64,000 nt of DNA from Flavobacterium aquaticum. GTDB taxonomy: Bacteria; Bacteroidota; Bacteroidia; Flavobacteriales; Flavobacteriaceae. This document shows positions 46,953 to 56,952 of this stretch, in pieces (within the stretch, counting starts at the first letter, position 1; each line of letters begins with the position of its first letter). A program made the position numbers and the translations under genes. Location of the stretch: assembly GCF_003259835.1 (NCBI RefSeq), contig NZ_QLMI01000005.1:1-64000 (forward strand), read 5' to 3'. The notes beneath the pieces are model-generated. The model saw nothing but the letters and a program-made list of their open reading frames with translations. It had not been told where the DNA came from and searched no databases.

Positions 46953-47414
46953 ATGAACACCGAAATATCTTACTATTCATTAACATTTTTAAAACTAGCT
47001 TTAATAAGCACAATCACATTCCTATCACCAATTAAAGGATTTTTAATAATCATTTCTTTGGCAGTCGGATTTGATACTTTATTTGCCATTTACACAACAA
47101 TCAAGTTAAATGGATGGAAATCATACCAATCAACAAAACTATTCAATATAGTGGTTAAAACGTTCTTCTATATGGGAACAATTGTTTTTGCTTATTTGAT
47201 TGATTACTTTATGATTGAAAAAAATTTAATCTGGGGTATTCCAAATTTAATAACCAAAATAACCACAATGCTATGGATTTATATTGAAATGAAAAGCTGG
47301 GATGAAACATCACAAAAATTGGGTAATCCACCATTTTTAACCATTGTGAATAACATCATCAAAAAAGCAAAAACTTTCAAAAAAGACCTTAACGAATTAA
47401 AAAAAGATGAATAA
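46953..47414 (+). CDS. phage holin-like membrane protein
   Basis: This 153-residue protein has three to four hydrophobic helices (about 12-32, 33-50, 68-86 and perhaps 95-113) and a charged tail (KKAKTFKKDLNELKKDE). The pattern matches phage holins seen in Bacteroidota phages. Holins form the inner-membrane pores that release cytoplasmic endolysin; the lysozyme at 58406 lacks a signal peptide, so it would need one. The lysis genes are 11 kb apart here, which is unusual. It ends the P2 operon at a terminator. Confidence 0.7.
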   Translation: MNTEISYYSLTFLKLALISTITFLSPIKGFLIIISLAVGFDTLFAIYTTIKLNGWKSYQSTKLFNIVVKTFFYMGTIVFAYLIDYFMIEKNLIWGIPNLITKITTMLWIYIEMKSWDETSQKLGNPPFLTIVNNIIKKAKTFKKDLNELKKDE

Positions 47415-47415
47415 T

Positions 47416-47445
47416 AAAAACCACCAATTTAGGTGGTTTTTTTTT
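47416..47445 (+). terminator. intrinsic terminator of the portal-holin operon
   Basis: AAAAACCACC and GGTGGTTTTT form a 10-bp stem around AATTTA, followed by a run of Ts. Promoter P3 starts eight bases later. Confidence 0.85.
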
Positions 47446-47452
47446 AAGGCTA

Positions 47453-47482
47453 TTTACAAAACACCTTATTACCAGTATAATT
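47453..47482 (+). promoter_or_regulatory. phage promoter P3 (TTTACA-N17-TATAAT)
   Basis: TTTACA at 47453-47458, a 17-base spacer, and TATAATT at 47476-47482. It is preceded by GCTA, as is P1. It lies 33 bases before the ATG of the terminase small-subunit candidate. Confidence 0.7.
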
Positions 47483-47515
47483 AAGAAAATAACATAAATG
47501 TAAAATAAAACTTTA

Positions 47516-48094
47516 ATGAATGAAAATAATGGTGTAGGAAGTGGTAACTGGTCAAAAATGGAAAAATGGGTGGAGAAACTTGAAAATGTTCTTAATAATG
47601 AAAACATCATATTCTTAACTGATAATGATTTGATTTTCTTAGTTAATAAAGAATTATCAAAAAAAGATAGAATAACAAGGCAAACATTTCATAATTGGAA
47701 AAATGGAAAATTTGGTGCTTTGGATAAAGAAATTGGTGAACAATTTGTTGAAATGGTTCACGGTGCAATGATAACACAAAAGAACAATTTATTAGATAAG
47801 CTACTTAATACCAATGATAAGAATTGGACAAAAATGGCTTGGATTCTTGAAAGAAGATTTGAAGAATGGAATCTTAAACATATAAGTGAAAGTGTAAACA
47901 AAAATGAAAAAACTGTTGTAAATATTGTTGCTGGTAGTAATGAACAAAAAGCATTGATTGATTCAATTATAAATGGAATACCACAAATTGAAGCAAAGGA
48001 TGTGTTGTATTACGAAGTACCACCAACACCAATTGAGTTAAAAAAAGAAGATACAAACAACCCAAATAACGAGAATGAAAACTTGCCATTCTAA
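47516..48094 (+). CDS. probable terminase small subunit
   Basis: This 192-residue protein lies immediately upstream of the large terminase gene with a one-base overlap, the usual place for TerS. An N-terminal helix-turn-helix-like region (DNDLIFLVNKELSKKDRITRQTFHNWKNGK) would bind the packaging site; WAKMAWILERRFEEWN-like helical residues follow and the tail is acidic (PNNENENLPF). The sequence is not a recognisable TerS family member, so the call rests on position and architecture. Confidence 0.65.
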   Translation: MNENNGVGSGNWSKMEKWVEKLENVLNNENIIFLTDNDLIFLVNKELSKKDRITRQTFHNWKNGKFGALDKEIGEQFVEMVHGAMITQKNNLLDKLLNTNDKNWTKMAWILERRFEEWNLKHISESVNKNEKTVVNIVAGSNEQKALIDSIINGIPQIEAKDVLYYEVPPTPIELKKEDTNNPNNENENLPF

Positions 48095-49263
48095 TGTTTT
48101 CACCTACAACTGCATTTTCAAAAATTGGGGGAATGCAAGCACCAATAAGAGTGGTGCAAGGTGGTACAAGTGCTGGTAAAACTTATTCAATACTTCAGTA
48201 CTTAATTCTTTATGGTTTAAACCGTAATCTTCACATTTCAATAGTTGCTGAAAGCATCCCAGTACTTAAAAGAGGTGCTTATAAAGATTTCATTGATATC
48301 ATCACAAAAATGGGATTATATGATGAATCTAAACACAATAAAACAGATAGAATATATCAGTTGAATGATACAATATTTGAATTCTTTTCAGCTGATGACC
48401 ATTCAAAATTAAGAGGTTCAAGAAGGGATATTTTGTTTGTCAATGAAGCAAACAATGTTTCATTTGAAGCATTCCAAGAATTAAATATTCGTACAAAACA
48501 ATTCACATTTCTTGATTATAATCCAACTTCACCATTTTGGGCGCATTCTGAATTAATAGGTAAAGAAGGTGTTGATTTTCTAATTGTAACCTTTAAGGAT
48601 AATGAATTTCTTGATATCAAGATTAAAGAAGAAATTCAAAGCTGGGAACAAAAGGCACAAAAATCTGATTATTGGTTAAACCGTTGGAAGGTTATGGGAT
48701 TGGGTCAATTGGGTGTTCAATCTGGTGCAATCTTCAATGATTGGAAGGAAATAGAATCATTGCCCGAAAATGCTGAATTAATTGGTAGTGGTCTGGATTT
48801 TGGTTTTACTAATGACCCCACTTCATTAATTTCAGTTTATAGATATGATGGTGAAATAATTGTTGATGAAGTGATTTATCAGAAGGGATTATTGAATAGT
48901 CAGATTGCAAATCTAATAAAACAATCACCAGCAAGATTTGGAATTATATATGCTGATTCAGCTGAACCAAAATCAATTGCTGAACTTAAAAGTTATGGTT
49001 TAAATGTTTTACCAGTTGTAAAAGGAAAAGATAGTATCAATTATGGTATTCAGTTAATCCAGCAACAACCATTTAAAGTTACTTCAAGAAGTTTAAACCT
49101 TATCAAAGAACTTCAAAATTATGTATGGATGAAGGATAAGGAAGGTAAAGAATTGGGTATTCCAATAGATAATTATAACCACGCATTGGATGCATTAAGA
49201 TATTTATTTTTAATGAAATTCAGTAAGAAAAGCAAACATTTTGGTTTGAAATGGAGAAGATAA
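48094..49263 (+). CDS. terminase large subunit
   Basis: This 389-residue packaging motor and nuclease is of the PBSX-like group. The Walker A motif GGTSAGKT is at 23-30, and Walker B ILFVNEAN ends at Glu118, the catalytic acid. The RNase H-like nuclease has Asp235 in GLDFGFTNDP, Asp288 in IIYADSAEP and Asp366 in YNHALDALRY. All catalytic residues are visible. Unusually, the gene is downstream of the portal and capsid genes rather than at the start of the morphogenesis block. It overlaps the next gene by 13 bases. Confidence 0.93.
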   Translation: MFSPTTAFSKIGGMQAPIRVVQGGTSAGKTYSILQYLILYGLNRNLHISIVAESIPVLKRGAYKDFIDIITKMGLYDESKHNKTDRIYQLNDTIFEFFSADDHSKLRGSRRDILFVNEANNVSFEAFQELNIRTKQFTFLDYNPTSPFWAHSELIGKEGVDFLIVTFKDNEFLDIKIKEEIQSWEQKAQKSDYWLNRWKVMGLGQLGVQSGAIFNDWKEIESLPENAELIGSGLDFGFTNDPTSLISVYRYDGEIIVDEVIYQKGLLNSQIANLIKQSPARFGIIYADSAEPKSIAELKSYGLNVLPVVKGKDSINYGIQLIQQQPFKVTSRSLNLIKELQNYVWMKDKEGKELGIPIDNYNHALDALRYLFLMKFSKKSKHFGLKWRR

Positions 49264-49865
49264 CGAATTATAAATTTAAGGATTTTATTCAATTAGATGA
49301 TGTGAATTTGATTGATGAATATATGATGATTTTGGAGTATCTAAAACCAATAACTGAAATTAAAAATCCAAAGTATAATAAGTTTAAATGGTGGTCAAAA
49401 GAACCTATTAAAATACAATTACCTTCATTTATGATGCTAACCTTTAGTGAAGTTATTGAAATTAGAGATTCATTTAATAATGCTTCAATTGATTCAATTT
49501 TAGATGTAATGGTGATTGTAACCAAACTTGAAAAAAGATACATTGAAAGGTTTACAATAACGCAATTCTACGGTATAATTAATTACATCAAAGAACAATT
49601 AGAATTCATTACCAATATCGAAATGAATGAATTAAATGATGATGAAGAAGATATTGATTTGATTACAGTTAATGCAAATGAAAGAATGGCAAAATTTGGG
49701 GTGATTAACACAATTGATTCATTAGCAAATGGTGATTTAACCAAATGGGATGATATTCAAAAAATGCAATATTCAGTAGTTTTTACCAAACTTAAAATGG
49801 ATAAAGAAAAGAATAAAATACAGAAAGAAATTTCTGAATTACAGAAAAAAAGATTGAAAAATTAA
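49251..49865 (+). CDS. hypothetical phage protein, possible tail assembly protein
   Basis: I do not recognise this 204-residue helical protein. It begins inside the terminase gene, has an acidic segment near residues 120-140 (ELNDDEEDIDLI), and ends with a basic coiled coil (KMDKEKNKIQKEISELQKKRLKN). Its position between terminase and tail genes, and its length, would suit a tail assembly chaperone or head completion protein; this is inference. It carries promoter P4 within its frame. Confidence 0.55.
   Translation: MEKITNYKFKDFIQLDDVNLIDEYMMILEYLKPITEIKNPKYNKFKWWSKEPIKIQLPSFMMLTFSEVIEIRDSFNNASIDSILDVMVIVTKLEKRYIERFTITQFYGIINYIKEQLEFITNIEMNELNDDEEDIDLITVNANERMAKFGVINTIDSLANGDLTKWDDIQKMQYSVVFTKLKMDKEKNKIQKEISELQKKRLKN
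49551..49580 (+). promoter_or_regulatory. phage promoter P4 (TTTACA-N17-TATAAT), inside a gene
   Basis: TTTACA at 49551-49556, a 17-base spacer, and TATAATT at 49574-49580. It lies inside the gene 49251-49865, in the sense direction, and could supply extra transcript for the tail genes that follow from 49865. Confidence 0.5.
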
Positions 49866-50266
49866 TGTATGAATTTTTAAAGAATTTAGCTGAAGATAAT
49901 GATTGGGTGTTTGAATATTCAAGAAGTGATTATCAAAATCTATATGATGAAATGACCAATGATAAAATCCATTTGTTTGTTGACCCAATAACAACTTCAT
50001 CATCATTTAGTGATTCTGGATTTGAAGAAAAATCAAGCTATGGTAAATTAATGATATTGGTTTCTTCTGATGTGGATGAGGACTATAAACAAAAATATGA
50101 TAACCATATAAAACCAATAATTGATGGTGCTTTACAAGTTTTAAAAGATACACTTGTTTGTGCTGATGCTAATATTCAGAAGTTTGAAACTATTGAAGTA
50201 ATTAACTTATTTGATTTCAATCTTGATGGTGTTCTTGTGAATTATAATGTGATTTTAAATGATTAA
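49865..50266 (+). CDS. hypothetical phage protein, possible tail terminator
   Basis: This 133-residue acidic protein starts one base before the end of the preceding gene's stop codon. The sequence has an N-terminal helix, several beta segments and a long helix (DNHIKPIIDGALQVLKDTLVC), a layout found in tail completion proteins such as lambda gpU-like ones. I do not see a defining motif, so the role is by size and position only. Confidence 0.5.
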   Translation: MYEFLKNLAEDNDWVFEYSRSDYQNLYDEMTNDKIHLFVDPITTSSSFSDSGFEEKSSYGKLMILVSSDVDEDYKQKYDNHIKPIIDGALQVLKDTLVCADANIQKFETIEVINLFDFNLDGVLVNYNVILND

Positions 50267-50274
50267 TTCAAAGA

Positions 50275-50733
50275 ATGTTTGATGATAATGATAGAATTAT
50301 AAAAGAAGAATTTGAAGCCATTAAAGCTGATATAATAGCACTTTATAATGCTGGTGGTAAAAGAACATCTGGTGAGTTTGAAAACGGCTTACAAGTCGAT
50401 TATAGAACTGATGGTGCAACCTTATCTGGTTATGTTTATTTGGCTGGTAGAATAGCTGGAAAACAACCACCAACAAAAGCAATTGAAGATTGGTTAATTC
50501 AAAAGGGTATTCAACCAATTGAAGAAAAAATGAAGATAAGCACACTTGCTTATTTGATAGCTCGCAAGATAGGGCAAAAGGGTACAAAAAAAGAAAATCA
50601 TCAATATGTTTATGATGAGGTAATAACACCAGAAAGAATACAATCTATACTGGATAGAATAACAAAGATTAATGTTACAGCTTTCATTAATGAAGTAACG
50701 GTAGCAATAGAAAAATTAGTAACCAATAAATGA
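50275..50733 (+). CDS. hypothetical phage neck/tail completion protein
   Basis: This 152-residue protein has a mixed helical and beta composition with a central RTDGATLSGYVYLAGRIAGKQPPTKAIEDWLIQKGI stretch, where KAIEDWLIQKGI resembles the P-x-x-W motif of HK97 gp10-like head-tail proteins, and where a conserved AYLIARKIGQKG follows. A head-tail joining role is plausible. Its stop overlaps the start of the next gene by four bases. Confidence 0.55.
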   Translation: MFDDNDRIIKEEFEAIKADIIALYNAGGKRTSGEFENGLQVDYRTDGATLSGYVYLAGRIAGKQPPTKAIEDWLIQKGIQPIEEKMKISTLAYLIARKIGQKGTKKENHQYVYDEVITPERIQSILDRITKINVTAFINEVTVAIEKLVTNK

Positions 50734-51845
50734 TAATTTTTAATAGTGATTTACTATCAACATATAACCCAGCTTATAATGATTCAATTGTAAATTTTGA
50801 ATCAACAATGACTGGAATCACAAATTGTTCAATTACAATTGGAACAAATGATTTTGTGGTTTACCCATTTAACAATGTTTTTAAATTCAATTTTAAACCA
50901 GTTGTTACAACTCTTATCAATCAAAATGGTTTTAAAGATTCCATTTTACCAGATTTATCTGGTGGTGATTTTATCTATAATGATGCTTCATTACAACTTA
51001 CAATTACACCAGAATTTTTTGTTTATAATGCAACAACTGGTGAAACAATAAACAAAGAATATAAGTTCTTAAAATGTGTTGAACAACTACCATTTTACAA
51101 TCAAAAAGTAATGGCTGGTAATGATATCAAAGTATTACTACCATCATCAAATGGTGTAGATTATCATCTAACTTACTTTGAAGGTTATCCAGCTGATTTT
51201 GCAATTCAAGGTTTAGAAACTGGTTATACTTATTCAATCAAAAATTCAAACACTGGAATTGTTTCAGATACTTATACAGCAACAACTGCTGATGTGAAAA
51301 GAATCTTTTTATCTGATGGTGGTAATGATACAACGATTGATGGAACATTAATAACAACAAGTAATTTAAACAATCTTGAATTATGGGTTAATGGATTTTT
51401 CAAATGCAATATCAAGGTTAAAAAAATAGAATCAAGATGTGGTGTTTATTTGAAATGGTTTAATTCAAATGGTGGGTATTCATATTGGTTATTTGATAGA
51501 TATTTCAATGAAGTGATTAAAACCAAAGATTTGGATGATATTCAAGGTGTTTGGGATAATCTTCAAAATATTACTTCAACATCAGAATCATTGGGTAAAA
51601 CTGCAACTGGAACACTTCAAGTGAATACACAATATACAACACAAGAAAAAGAATATTTATTGGATTTACTAAAATCACCAAAGGTTGAAATGTACATTAA
51701 TCAAGAACCATTTATTCAAGTGGATGCATTCAATTTTATTGGGGTTAAAGTTAGTGATGCTTCAACAACTTATAATTCCAAATCAAGAAATAACAAATTA
51801 AGGGTAACAGTAGAATTACCAAGTATTAACACCATAACTTATTAA
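50730..51845 (+). CDS. hypothetical phage tail protein
   Basis: This 371-residue, beta-rich protein sits between neck-type genes and the large tail-tip gene, each overlap being one to four bases. It starts with SDLLSTYNPAYNDSIVNFES and ends with LRVTVELPSINTITY. The layout of an N-terminal beta domain followed by a second domain recalls distal tail proteins, but no motif decides. It could also be the tail tube if 40068-40640 is not. Confidence 0.5.
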   Translation: MIIFNSDLLSTYNPAYNDSIVNFESTMTGITNCSITIGTNDFVVYPFNNVFKFNFKPVVTTLINQNGFKDSILPDLSGGDFIYNDASLQLTITPEFFVYNATTGETINKEYKFLKCVEQLPFYNQKVMAGNDIKVLLPSSNGVDYHLTYFEGYPADFAIQGLETGYTYSIKNSNTGIVSDTYTATTADVKRIFLSDGGNDTTIDGTLITTSNLNNLELWVNGFFKCNIKVKKIESRCGVYLKWFNSNGGYSYWLFDRYFNEVIKTKDLDDIQGVWDNLQNITSTSESLGKTATGTLQVNTQYTTQEKEYLLDLLKSPKVEMYINQEPFIQVDAFNFIGVKVSDASTTYNSKSRNNKLRVTVELPSINTITY

Positions 51846-54046
51846 TGAATGAAGAAAGATTATACATTAACGGTCAAGAACTAAAATTAAAGCCTTCAGC
51901 ACCGCTTGCATATACTTTGCAAGTGAATGATATTTCTGGTGTGGCTAATCGTCAAGCTTCATTTACAAGAACTATTTCAATCCCTAAATGTCCAGAAAAT
52001 AACATAGCAATGAATTTTCTGGGTGTTGCTGGAAATCAATCTATATCACCATACATAAAGAATAAAATCAATTACTACGTTGGTAATGATTGTGTGATTT
52101 ATGAAGGCTGGGGTGTTATCAGTGAAACAACAGATGATGATTATAAATTGAATATTTATGATGGTGTTATTGACCTTTTCAAAGCAATTGAAAATAAAAC
52201 ACTTGACCAGTTAAATTTAACTGAAATCAATCACGATAAATCACTTTCTGGTGTAACATACACTTGGAATAATGATTTAAACTACAAGTACATTCTTGCT
52301 GATTATAATGGTAAATTAAAATATAGTGGTGATACAATCAACATTGATTATTTAGTACCATCAGTTAAAGTAAGCTATTTGTGGGATAAGACATTTTCAA
52401 ATTATGGAATGACTTATGAAGGTAGTGTTTTTTCTGGTGCTGATTTTCAAAATCTTTGGATGACTTATCCCAAGGGAACATTTACACTTTTACCAGAAGT
52501 AGGATTTTTTGAAAGTTCAGATATTAATTTCTCAACCAATGCTGGTGCTGATTCAAAAAGAAGATTCATAACTTATAATACATTTTCAACATCATCTGGT
52601 ACTACTGTAATTAATAACGTTCACGTTCAAGTACCAGTTGATGGTAATTACAGAATAAAAATATCTGGAAATTTTAAATATAGAAGTAATCCATCAACAG
52701 TTAAGTGTTATACAAAATTGCATATTGCGTATAATAAACAGCCAACTACAAACCCCGATACAGTAGGTTTAGGAGCAAGTACTGAATTAAGTTCATTCCA
52801 AAATTATGGAACTGCATTTGATTACAATTTCATTAAACCCTTAACAGCTGGTGAAACATTTTGTTTAATTGTTCAAGGTAATGCACCATTGGTATCAGAT
52901 GATGGTTCAGAATTAAGTATAGAAGTTACAAAGATTGATAATTTAGCTATTGATTTCAATGAAGCATTAAGCCAGTTCAAAGTAACTGATTTCTTGAAAG
53001 AAATACTTTGGCGTTATTCACTAACTATTTTCAAAGATAAATACACCAATAACTACAAATTTTTAACCCTTGATGAAAGGATTGCAACGGCTGATAAAGT
53101 TGATTGGAGTGATAAATTTCAAAGGGTAAAAAGTGAAAAATATATCTATGGTGACTATGCACAAAAGAATAATCTTAAGCATAAGTATAATGATGAGAAT
53201 TCAAATTATAATGATGGTTCAATATTCGTTTTAAATGAAAATTTGGATGATGAAAAGAATATAATTGAATCCAAAATATATACACCAGAAAAAGAATTAA
53301 ATGCAACGGAACTACCATTTCAAAGCCACGTTTATAAATTATGGAATAAAGAAATAAATGAAAATGAAGGTGTTCAAGAAGTTGAATATAAGGTGCTTGA
53401 TAAAAGATTTTACTTTTTAAAAGCTCAAGATTATACTTTTTCATCACCAGTTACAATTGGAAGTGAAGCATTAATTCAAGCAACCACAGCAACCACAGCA
53501 CCAATTGAATCTTATTCTGGTGTAAGTTATAATGAAGTAGTGACAAATTACTATGGTCAAATTGGAAATATAATTTCAACCGCAAATATCACAACTGCTG
53601 AATTTAATTTAACCAGTACAGATATAGCAACCTTTGATTTTAAAAAGCAATATTACATTGAACAACTTGGTAGTTATTATTTAGTTAATAAAATCAATAA
53701 CTGGACACCTAACAAATTGGTTGAAGTTGAACTTATCAAAATCGATAATGATTTACCAAGACCAGATTTAACACCACCAACAACAGAAGAATTATATATC
53801 ACAATAACTGGACAAACTATAACAAATGCTGATGCTTGGACAAGAATAATAAATATCTTCTTTGAAACAAACATAACCACACCATATTTACAAGCGGTAA
53901 TTAATGATGGTTCACCAGTAACAATTCTAAATAGTTCACCTTATTCATTATTGGATATAATCAATCCATTAGGTGGTACAACTACATTGAAATTACAATC
54001 AATGGATGGAACTGTTATATCTAATACCACAAGTTGGTGGGGTTAA
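51845..54046 (+). CDS. phage tail-tip/hub-like protein
   Basis: This 733-residue protein begins with an oligonucleotide-binding-like segment including DISGVANRQASFTRTISIPKCPENN, a start I associate with large tail proteins in Bacteroidota prophages. DFLKEILWRYSLTIFKDKYTNNYKFLT in the centre resembles the hub or tail-associated domain of siphovirus baseplates. The C-terminus has an Ig-like beta domain (PTTEELYITITGQTITNADAW). No lysozyme motif is seen. It probably forms the tail tip. It overlaps the preceding gene by one base. Confidence 0.6.
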   Translation: MNEERLYINGQELKLKPSAPLAYTLQVNDISGVANRQASFTRTISIPKCPENNIAMNFLGVAGNQSISPYIKNKINYYVGNDCVIYEGWGVISETTDDDYKLNIYDGVIDLFKAIENKTLDQLNLTEINHDKSLSGVTYTWNNDLNYKYILADYNGKLKYSGDTINIDYLVPSVKVSYLWDKTFSNYGMTYEGSVFSGADFQNLWMTYPKGTFTLLPEVGFFESSDINFSTNAGADSKRRFITYNTFSTSSGTTVINNVHVQVPVDGNYRIKISGNFKYRSNPSTVKCYTKLHIAYNKQPTTNPDTVGLGASTELSSFQNYGTAFDYNFIKPLTAGETFCLIVQGNAPLVSDDGSELSIEVTKIDNLAIDFNEALSQFKVTDFLKEILWRYSLTIFKDKYTNNYKFLTLDERIATADKVDWSDKFQRVKSEKYIYGDYAQKNNLKHKYNDENSNYNDGSIFVLNENLDDEKNIIESKIYTPEKELNATELPFQSHVYKLWNKEINENEGVQEVEYKVLDKRFYFLKAQDYTFSSPVTIGSEALIQATTATTAPIESYSGVSYNEVVTNYYGQIGNIISTANITTAEFNLTSTDIATFDFKKQYYIEQLGSYYLVNKINNWTPNKLVEVELIKIDNDLPRPDLTPPTTEELYITITGQTITNADAWTRIINIFFETNITTPYLQAVINDGSPVTILNSSPYSLLDIINPLGGTTTLKLQSMDGTVISNTTSWWG

Positions 54047-54090
54047 TAAAAACAAACAATAACATAAAAAGATAATACTATGAAATAAGA

Positions 54091-56793
54091 ATGGCTAAAA
54101 AGGTTGAAATTCTTGATTTGGATATAAACACTTCAGCATTGATTGCTAAAATGACCCAAACAAGAACTGAAATTGATAGATTAAAATCTTCACAAAAAGC
54201 ACTTGCTGAACAAGGAAAACAAAATACTGATGCTTTTTCAAAAAATGAAGTTGAACTTAAAAGACTTCAATCAAGTTATACACAACAAAAAAATGTAGTT
54301 GAACAATTAACCAGTTCAACCAACAAATTTTCAACTGCAACAGAAGCAATATCATCAGCACTTCAAACTGAAATCAATTCAATAAGTTCAGCAAGAAATA
54401 ACAATACCCAATTATTAAGATTAAGAAATGAACTTAATCTTGCAACAGAAGAAGGTGTAAAAGCACTTAATGATATCAATGCAAAACTTAATGAAAACAA
54501 TGAATTCATTAAACAAAATGCATCAGCATATGAACAACAAAAAATAAACATTGGTAACTACAAAGAATCTATTTCTGAAGCATTGGGTGAACTTAATTTA
54601 TTCAATGGTGGAATAGGTGGTTTTATCCAGCGTTCACAAGAAGCTGGTGGTGTTGGTAATCTATTAAAAACATCACTTGCTGGTGCTGGTCAAGGTTTTA
54701 TGGGATTAACTAAAGCATCACTTTCATTCATTGCAACACCAATTGGTGCTGTATTAGCTGTTTTAGTTGGTGCATTTGCACTTATCCAATCAGCAATGAA
54801 AAGAAATGAAGAAGCAACAAATAAATTGAAAGTTGCATTCGCTTCAGTTACTGGAATAATTAACAGCGTTTTAAAAGCACTTCAGCCATTGGGTGAATTC
54901 ATTATTGATGGTATTGTAATGGGATTTGAATTAGCTGGTGAAGTTGCTGAAAAAACTATGGGTTTAATTGCTGATGGTTTAGATATGTTAGGTTTTGAAA
55001 GTGCATCAAAAGGTGTTAAAGAATTTACCAATGAAATTAAAGCTGGAGTTAAAGAAGCACAAGATTTGGCAAAGGCTGAACAAATACTTGAAGCTTCACA
55101 ACGTAAATCAAGATTAACACAATTACAATATCAAAAAGATGCTGAAAAGTTCCGTCAAATTAGAGATGATGAAACCAAATCAATTGGTGAAAGAATTAAA
55201 GCAAATGATGATTTAGGTAAAGTTCTAAAGCAACAATTGAAAGATGAACTTGCAATTGCTAACCAAGCTTTAATTGTTGCTAATCTTAGAATAAAAGCTG
55301 AAGGTAGAACAAAAGAAACACTTGATGCACAAGCACAAGCTTTAACTGAAATTGCTGATATACAAGAAAGGATTACTGGTCAAGAATCTGAACAATTAGT
55401 AAATAGGGTAGCACTTCAAAAAGAAGCCAACGATAAAGCAAAAGAATTAAATCAAAAAAGAATTGATGAAGCAATAAGACAAAGCAAGGCTGAAATTGAT
55501 TTATACATAGCCCAATCTGGAGTTAAAAAGAAATTACTTGAAGATGAATTGAAGTTTGAAGAAGGGTTAATGAAAAAGAAGTTAGCCTTAAATGAACAAG
55601 AATATAAGGCTGGTAAAAAATCTAAAACAGAATATGAAGCTGAAAAGTTAAATATCCAAAATGAATATTTAGGTAAACAAGCTAATTTATTAGTTGCTAA
55701 TGCTGATAGAGAACTTCAAATATTTAAAGAAAATATTCAAAAGAAAATAGCAGAAGAAGGTTTCTTTTCACAAGCAAGACTTGAAGAAACTATTAAACTG
55801 AATAATGAATTAGCACAAAAAGAAAGGGATAATTTTCTTCTTAAACTTCAACAAGGTGTAATTAATCAAACTGAATACAATGATGCAATTAACAAGGTTA
55901 ATGAAGAAAATAGAATTGCAAATGAAGATGCTGAAAAAGTAAGAAAGGAAGCCAAAAAAGAGCAAGAAGCAATTGACCTTGAAAATAAACGTGCATCAGA
56001 AGAATTAAGCTATTCAGAAGCAGTTGAATTAGAACTTCAAAGAAATGAAGAAGCAAGATTAAGAGAGGTTGAACAAGCAGAAAAAACTGGTGCATCGGTT
56101 GCTTTAATTAATGCAAAGTATAAGCAGTTTGAAACCGATATCAACAAGAAAGCCGAGATGGCAAAACTTGCAATGGCTGAATCAACACTTGGTAGATTAG
56201 CTGAATTATTAGGTGAAAATACAGCAATGGGTAAAGCGGCTGCACTTGCTATGGCTACAATAAATATGTACCAAGGGGTTACAGCAGAATTAGCAACCAA
56301 AGCCGTAACACCTTACGAAATTGGTTTAAAGATAGCAAACGTTGCAATTGTAACTGCAACTGGTTTAAAGAACATTCAAAAGATAGCTTCAACCAAAACA
56401 CCAAAATTTGCTGATGGTGGTGAAGTTCCAACGCTTCAATCTGGTAGTGTAATTGATAATGGTGCAAACCTTTCAGTTCCATTATCAAATGGTGATAATA
56501 CACTTGCTTATGTTAAACAAGGTGAAGTTATTCTAAATAAAGAACAACAAAGAAAAGCTGGTGGTGCAATGTTCTTTAGAAGTTTAGGTGTTAAAGGATT
56601 CGCTGGTGGTGGAATAGTTGGTGGTAATACCAATATACCAACACCAGTTAACGGAATCAAAATTGATTATGATATGTTAGCCAGTGCAATGGCTTCAGCT
56701 AATCAATCATTACCAGCACCAGTTGTTTCAGTTCAAGAATTTACAAACGTATCAAATCGAGTTAAAACAATTGAATCTGGTGCAAACTTCTAA
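54091..56793 (+). CDS. tape measure protein
   Basis: This 900-residue protein consists largely of coiled coil (about 15-150 and 330-690, rich in Lys, Glu and Ala), with a hydrophobic segment at about 195-235 (SLSFIATPIGAVLAVLVGAFALI) and smaller ones near 720-770, as in phage tape measure proteins that set tail length. The C-terminal region has glycine-rich linkers (GFAGGGIVGGNTN). At roughly 0.15 nm of tail per residue the family rule gives a tail of about 130 nm; that figure is only an estimate. It follows the tail genes and ends the P3/P4 unit at a terminator. Confidence 0.9.
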   Translation: MAKKVEILDLDINTSALIAKMTQTRTEIDRLKSSQKALAEQGKQNTDAFSKNEVELKRLQSSYTQQKNVVEQLTSSTNKFSTATEAISSALQTEINSISSARNNNTQLLRLRNELNLATEEGVKALNDINAKLNENNEFIKQNASAYEQQKINIGNYKESISEALGELNLFNGGIGGFIQRSQEAGGVGNLLKTSLAGAGQGFMGLTKASLSFIATPIGAVLAVLVGAFALIQSAMKRNEEATNKLKVAFASVTGIINSVLKALQPLGEFIIDGIVMGFELAGEVAEKTMGLIADGLDMLGFESASKGVKEFTNEIKAGVKEAQDLAKAEQILEASQRKSRLTQLQYQKDAEKFRQIRDDETKSIGERIKANDDLGKVLKQQLKDELAIANQALIVANLRIKAEGRTKETLDAQAQALTEIADIQERITGQESEQLVNRVALQKEANDKAKELNQKRIDEAIRQSKAEIDLYIAQSGVKKKLLEDELKFEEGLMKKKLALNEQEYKAGKKSKTEYEAEKLNIQNEYLGKQANLLVANADRELQIFKENIQKKIAEEGFFSQARLEETIKLNNELAQKERDNFLLKLQQGVINQTEYNDAINKVNEENRIANEDAEKVRKEAKKEQEAIDLENKRASEELSYSEAVELELQRNEEARLREVEQAEKTGASVALINAKYKQFETDINKKAEMAKLAMAESTLGRLAELLGENTAMGKAAALAMATINMYQGVTAELATKAVTPYEIGLKIANVAIVTATGLKNIQKIASTKTPKFADGGEVPTLQSGSVIDNGANLSVPLSNGDNTLAYVKQGEVILNKEQQRKAGGAMFFRSLGVKGFAGGGIVGGNTNIPTPVNGIKIDYDMLASAMASANQSLPAPVVSVQEFTNVSNRVKTIESGANF

Positions 56794-56810
56794 AGATTTA
56801 TAAAAATAAT

Positions 56811-56844
56811 AAAACCCCTTACATATTGAATGTGAGGGGTTTAT
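56811..56844 (+). terminator. intrinsic terminator after the tape measure gene
   Basis: AAACCCCTTACAT and ATGTGAGGGGTTT form a 13-bp stem with one wobble pair and loop ATTGA, followed by ATTATTT. Confidence 0.8.
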
Positions 56845-56952
56845 TATTTAAAGTAAAAATATTTTCATTTTTTTTTAATAAAAAATGAACTTTTTCAATA
56901 TCCCAGATATTTATTAGAAAGAACAATAACGAAAACATAATTGAAATGAAAA